Source: Rebecca billardiae RCC1528 (taxonomy: Eukaryota > Haptophyta). Taken from it: a DNA stretch of 64,000 nt. The notes below the pieces were generated by a model that was given only the letters and a program-made list of their open reading frames with translations, did not search any database and was not told where the DNA came from. This document shows positions 59,084 through 64,000 of this stretch, in pieces. The stretch lies in contig OZ251237.1 in assembly GCA_965240325.2 (NCBI GenBank), forward strand, positions 62,001 to 126,000, given 5' to 3'. Numbering within the stretch: position 1 is the stretch's first letter; each line of letters begins with the position of its first letter. Position numbers and translations under genes: made by a program.

Positions 59084-59774
59084 TGCGAACACCCACCATC
59101 GCCCGCACACGCTCATCTCTACCGACGGCAGGCGGCAGGCTGCACGACGCGCCGCGGCGCGTGCCATCGTCGTGCACGAGATGCGCCGCGGTGCGGCGAC
59201 GCCATCCATCAGGGCTGGCTGCCGGCGCGCGCGGGCGGCGGGCGCGGCCGTGACGTTTGAATCAGCAATACAGAGTGGATTGTTCCGTTGAGTGAGGCGT
59301 ATTGTATATTTGTAGCAACAAATGTCAACGCGCAGGCGCTTAGTTTTTTGTGTGCAGCCCCCGATCTTACAGAGGGCAGAAAGAAACTGCTCCGCCACTC
59401 AATAGCCACACTATGTAGTGCGGCCCCCGAGCAATGCTTTCAAAAAAGCTGGGAACGCCACCCGGCGCCGCGCGCACTTGGCGGCATCCGCACGCGCGCC
59501 CGGCATCTGCCCCTCAATGGAGACAGTACGTGGTGCGGCCCCCGAGCACTACTATCACAAAACTGGCATCATGGCACCATGTGCGGCCCCCTAGCACTTG
59601 AATATACAAAACGAGGGACGCCACCCGGCGCCGCGCGCACTTGGCCGCATCCGCACGCGCGCCTAACCGCGCCCGCTCCAAAACAAGTGTGCGGCCCCCG
59701 AGCACTCTCGCAGCGGGGGAGGGTGGTCCGGCGGTGCGTTTGGCGGCACTTGCGTGCGGCTTTTGCTCGCGCGG
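59084..59774. repeat. rDNA 3' spacer with interspersed short repeats
   Basis: No gene. Four copies of GCGGCCCCCGAGCA (59420, 59535, 59583 with one change, and 59691). A 45-bp block beginning CGCCACCCGGCGCCGCGCGC occurs twice (59456 and 59619). Such repeats lie just 3' of the LSU gene, as is usual for intergenic spacer subrepeats. Confidence 0.75.
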
Positions 59775-60122
59775 ACAAATCGTTGAACAAGGGATGAATC
59801 TCAGTGGATCGTAGCAACAAGGCCACTCTGCCACTTACAATACCCCGTTCGATATTTAAGTCGTCTGCAAAGGATTTATCTCCCCCAACACGCGGAATTG
59901 CGATGTGCTACGGTCTTGGGCTGGCGCCTATCGGTACCTTGTCACATCGGGGGAGGTGGAAATCGTCGCGTTCTAGCAGGGATTCTGACTTAGAGGCGTT
60001 CAGTCATAATCCGGCAGATGGTAGCTTCTCACCATCGGCTTTTCAGCCGAGCGAAAATACCAAGTATCTGAACCAACGGTTCCTCTCGTACTGAGTTGGA
60101 TTACTATGGCGACAACACTCAT

Positions 60123-60177
<55 letters not shown>

Positions 60178-60219
60178 ATTGGTGGGTGAACAATCCAACA
60201 CTTGGCGAATGCTGCTTCG

Positions 60220-60257
<38 letters not shown>

Positions 60258-60280
60258 AACGTCGCTATGAACGCTTGGCT

Positions 60281-60323
<43 letters not shown>

Positions 60324-60684
60324 AGCTTGAAATTTCCAAAGACTAAAGGATCGATAGGCCATGCTTTCACAGTTTGTATTCGTACTGAAAATCAAAATCA
60401 AGTGAGCTTTTACCCTTTTGTTCCACACGAGATTTCTGTTCTCGTTGAGCTCACCTTAGGACACCTGCGTTAGAGTTTAACAGATGTGCCGCCCCAGCCA
60501 AACTCCCCACCTGACAGCGTCTTCAACGCGGGTCGCGCGCCGCGAGGCGCGCTTAAGGCCACAAGGTGCACCGAAGTGCAGCCCCGCCCCATTGAATAAG
60601 TGAATCAACATTGAAGGTAGTGGTATTTCACCGGCGGCCGAAGCCTCCCACTTATTCTACACCCCTCAAGTCGATTCACGGTGT

Positions 60685-60724
<40 letters not shown>

Positions 60725-60730
60725 GATTCG

Positions 60731-60781
<51 letters not shown>

Positions 60782-60782
60782 T

Positions 60783-60816
<34 letters not shown>

Positions 60817-60817
60817 G

Positions 60818-60883
<66 letters not shown>

Positions 60884-60899
60884 GTTGAATCTCTTCACT

Positions 60900-60933
<34 letters not shown>

Positions 60934-61787
60934 CGTCAACACGTGTGGACGCCATCGCAATGCTTTGTTTTAATTAAACAGTCGGATTCCCCTTGTCCGT
61001 ACCAGTTCTGAGGCGGCTGTTCATTGTGCGCTCATGACCCAAGCGCTTCCACGCCGGCCGCAACGCGTCCGCCGTTGCCGGTAGACGCGACGCAGCCAGC
61101 GGCTTCGGCGCGAGGGCGAGCACACCCAGCCCTCAGAGCCAATCCTTTTAGCGAACGTACGGATCTATCTTGCCGACTTCCCTTATCTACATTGTTCTAT
61201 CAACTAGAGGCTCTTGACCTGGGACACCTGAGGCGGTTATGGGTACGACCAGGCGAGAACTTGAACCGCGCCCCCGGCTTTTCACGGGCCGTCGAGAGCG
61301 CACCGGACCTCTCGAGAATTAAGAGGCTTTCCCTGACGCGAAACCCTCGCTCCGGGCAATCCGATTCCAGGGTGACGGACAGTTAAGAAGAAAAGAGAAC
61401 TCTTCCCGGGGCCCTCGCCGACGTCGCCGAGCTCGTTCGTGTTGCCACCTACTCGCCTCGCGCTGGCACGGGAATGTTAACCCGTTTCCCTTTCGGTAGG
61501 CGGCGCACCGAAATGCGCCGTTCGCGGAGTTGCCCTACCCCTTAGGATCGGCTCACCCATGTCCAACTGCTGTTCACATGGAACCCTTGTCCACTTCAGT
61601 CTTCAAAGTTCTCATTTGAATATTTGCTACTCCCACCAAGATCTGCACTAGGGCACGTTTCACCGAGGATCGCTCCAACGGCTGCGTCACGAGCCCCACG
61701 CCCTCCTACTCACTGCACTACAAAATCAGAGCAGTGGTCGAGTATCGGTGGTCCGCTTGAGCGCCATCCATTTTCAGCGCTAGTTCA

Positions 61788-61821
<34 letters not shown>

Positions 61822-62098
61822 ATTCCGACTTCCATGGCCACCGTCCTGCTGTCTAAATGAACCAACAGCTTTTGGGGAGTCTGATGAGCGGACACTTGGG
61901 CACCTTAACTCGACGTTCGGTTGATCCCGCATCGCCAGTTCTGCTTACCAAAAATGGCCCACTTGGAGCTCCCATTCGATGCGCCGGGTCAATCAAGCAC
62001 CCAACGCCTTGCCCATTTAAAGTTTGAGAATAGGTTAAGGCTGTTTCAGCCCCAAAGCCTCTAATCATTCGCTTTACCTGACAAAACTGAACAAATGA

Positions 62099-62154
<56 letters not shown>

Positions 62155-62247
62155 AGTCTTTCGCCCCTATACCCAAGTTCGACGAACGATTTGCACGTCA
62201 GTATCGCTACGAGCCTCCACCTGAATTTCTTCAGGCTTCACCCTACT

Positions 62248-62279
<32 letters not shown>

Positions 62280-62737
62280 GAACACGCTCGCACTCAAACC
62301 ATTCACAGGAGATCACGGTCGGTCGGTGCTGAGCACCTCTCACTTTCATTCCGCCCGCAGGTTTGACACCCGAAGACTCGCGCATTCGTCAGACTCCTTG
62401 GTCCGTGTTTCTAGACGGGTCGGTTGCGACCATTTCGCCAGGGTCACGCGAAAGGCGGGCTGAAGCTTTGCCGTGGGCGAACACAAGTTGCTTGGGACAC
62501 ACACCACGACGCCGCACACACCCGCGCAGAGCGAGCCTCAGTCAGGAGCACGCCAAAGCCACCCGGTCGCCCAAAGGGCCTCGCGGGGGCCGAGACGCGC
62601 GCGCCCAACCCACCCTGGCAGCCGACGCCAAAGTACACCCTTCAAAAGGCTGAGTTGACGACGGCACACTGGGCGCAAACGCTTTCCCCCCAACAAGTTC
62701 AGGCACTCTTTAACTCTCTTTTCAAAGTTCTTTGCAT

Positions 62738-62771
<34 letters not shown>

Positions 62772-63097
62772 TCGCCAGTATTTAGCTTTAGGAGAAATTT
62801 ACCTCCCGTTCAGGCTGCAATCCCGAGCAACCCGACTCTCCGGAAACATCAGTCAGCCTCGCACAACGCCAGATACGGGACTCTCACCCTCTCTGGTATC
62901 CCTTTCCAAGGAACTTTGACGTCGAGCTAGCATAGATGAGTCCTTCAGACTACAATTCGGAACTTTGAGAAAAGTTCAGATTGGCAGCTTGAGCTCTTCC
63001 CTCTTCACTCGCCGTTACTGGGGGAATCGTTGTTACTTTCTTCTCCTCCGCTTATTGATATGCTTAAGTTCAGCGGGTCGCCTTCTCTGAGTTGAGG
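59775..63097 (-). rRNA. LSU (25-28S) ribosomal RNA
   Basis: Cytosolic large-subunit rRNA, complete, about 3.3 kb. The 5' end shows the conserved ACCCGCTGAACTTAAGCAT and ATCAATAAGCGGAGGAGAAG (minus strand, around 63045-63080). The 3' end has GCTACGATCCACTGAGATTC. Internal conserved cores such as the AACTTTTCTGACACCTC-type region near 60305 (plus-strand complement) are intact. GC-rich expansion segments lie near 60530-60595 and 62470-62650. The exact termini are estimated by comparison with the general eukaryotic pattern. No intron is evident. Confidence 0.95.
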
Positions 63098-63349
63098 CCT
63101 ATCCAGGGGGTGTGCGCTTGCTTTCTTCACGACAGCAATTGCAGGTTGTGACAACATACATTCGGATCGAACACTCGAGCGCGGACGCCGATTGAGGAAT
63201 GAGACTTCCTTACCACGGCGCCGCTGCTCAAGGTCGAGAGACCCCGAACGCGGCTGCTCCACTTGAGGCGACGCCACACTTTCCGTAAAAGAAAGCATGC
63301 CGACGCCCATGCTCCGCGCAGGCGTGAGCCGCGCGATGTGGGGGGAACG
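63098..63349 (-). other. Internal transcribed spacer 2
   Basis: About 250 bp between the 5.8S 3' end and the LSU 5' end. The sequence is not conserved; boundaries are approximate. Confidence 0.8.
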
Positions 63350-63503
63350 GCACTCAACCAGGGATACTTCCATCGGGAGATGAAAGTGCAAGATGCGTTC
63401 AAAGACTTGATGATTCACTGAATCTGCAATTCACACTACGTATCGCATTTCGCTGCGTTCTTCATCGTTGCGAGAGCCAAGACATTCGTTGTTGGGAGTT
63501 GTC
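63350..63503 (-). rRNA. 5.8S ribosomal RNA
   Basis: The minus strand carries the universal 5.8S segments CTTGGCTCTCGCAACGATGA, AGAACGCAGCGAAATGCGAT and GTGAATTGCAGATTCAGTGA, followed by TTTGAACGCATCTTGCAC. Ends are placed by analogy to the roughly 154-nt eukaryotic 5.8S. Confidence 0.93.
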
Positions 63504-63799
63504 TTTTGCTTTGTGGTGGCGCGCGCGCGCGGCGCGAGCACTGCTCGCGCGCGCGGCGCGCGCCGGGCCGGCGGAAGGCCGCTCGACCTATGCCCTCCCA
63601 TCACGAGAGAGCAGTGGAGGTGGAACACGTTTGAATGAAAAAGGGCGCGCGCACACTCAGCATACACTGAGCTGCGCTGCACACAGCATCACACTGCGCG
63701 CAGCACACATCTGCCACCACTCCCCAACAGAAGAGAAGCAACAAACGGCGCACGCCAATGGACAATCACGGTGAGCACGGTGGATAGTTGAATTATCGG
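63504..63799 (-). other. Internal transcribed spacer 1
   Basis: About 300 bp between the SSU 3' end and 5.8S. It includes a run of GCGCGC with hairpin potential (63521-63570). Confidence 0.8.
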
Positions 63800-63857
<58 letters not shown>

Positions 63858-63941
63858 GATGATAAGGTTTGGGTGACTTCCCGGCGCATCGCGACGGCGA
63901 ACCGCTGCGTTGCGCCAGTCCGAAAACCTCACCGGACCATC

Positions 63942-63987
<46 letters not shown>

Positions 63988-64000
63988 ATCAACGCGAGCT
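63800..64000 (-). rRNA. SSU (18S) ribosomal RNA, 3' end only
   Basis: The minus strand ends with the invariant GTAGGTGAACCTGCGGAAGG-ATCATTA terminus and includes GTACACACCGCCCGTCGCTC upstream. The rest of the gene lies beyond the window edge. Confidence 0.95.

Noticed and set aside
60186-63774. Open frames across the rDNA
   Set aside because: The region is LSU, ITS and 5.8S rRNA; the frames are incidental.

Overview
The window is nuclear DNA of a GC-rich eukaryotic microalga. The evidence is spliced genes with GTGCG...CGCAG introns, fibrillarin, a Rab GTPase, a GRIP golgin, a proline-rich secreted protein and, at the right end, a eukaryotic rDNA unit read on the minus strand. The very high GC, the low-complexity coding sequence and the integrated polinton-like virus fit a haptophyte best, but the sequence alone does not prove the lineage.

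Layout. 1-5.6 kb: a spliced MORN-adenylate kinase, a small one-helix membrane protein and a methyltransferase-like protein. 5.6-6.9 kb: repeat-rich host DNA with an 18-bp polylinker-like string, a 30-bp tandem repeat and a degenerate repeat array of roughly 140-180 bp. 6,943-20,808: the standout feature, a 13.87-kb polinton-like virus (PLV) or virophage-type provirus with 245-bp terminal inverted repeats. It encodes a protein-primed DNA polymerase B (broken by one extra T), a packaging ATPase, minor and major capsid proteins, a lipase-like protein, a GIY-YIG nuclease, a three-LamG-domain fibre-like protein and several small proteins. It sits inside one unit of the host repeat array, and an unoccupied copy of the target lies just upstream. 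20.8-36.5 kb: a Sel1-MYND protein, a Cys-rich membrane protein, fibrillarin, an isochorismatase-like hydrolase (divergent from fibrillarin), a giant IQ/EF-hand/three-C2 protein and a Sel1 fragment. 36,524-41,172: a nested inverted-repeat element with 735-bp and 376-bp near-identical arms. 41.2-57.8 kb: a SET-domain protein, an NAD-type isocitrate dehydrogenase carrying an EF-hand, a TEX264-like protein, a proline-rich secreted protein, Rab11-like GTPase, an Mn-type CDF transporter and a ~1,960-residue golgin with two GRIP domains. 57.9-59.8 kb: a TA microsatellite, a decayed exonuclease-like frame and rDNA spacer repeats. 59.8-64.0 kb: LSU, ITS2, 5.8S, ITS1 and the 3' end of SSU, all on the minus strand.

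The host genes are unrelated housekeeping and trafficking genes, often in divergent or convergent pairs separated by about 200-400 bp. The PLV genes form a dense module of their own, with AT-rich TATA-like spacers and short overlaps: replication at the left, packaging and capsid in the centre, accessory and attachment functions at the right. Several start positions were moved to the first true ATG, because the longest open frames begin at GTG or TTG. Splice sites were inferred by eye from GT/AG and frame continuity.
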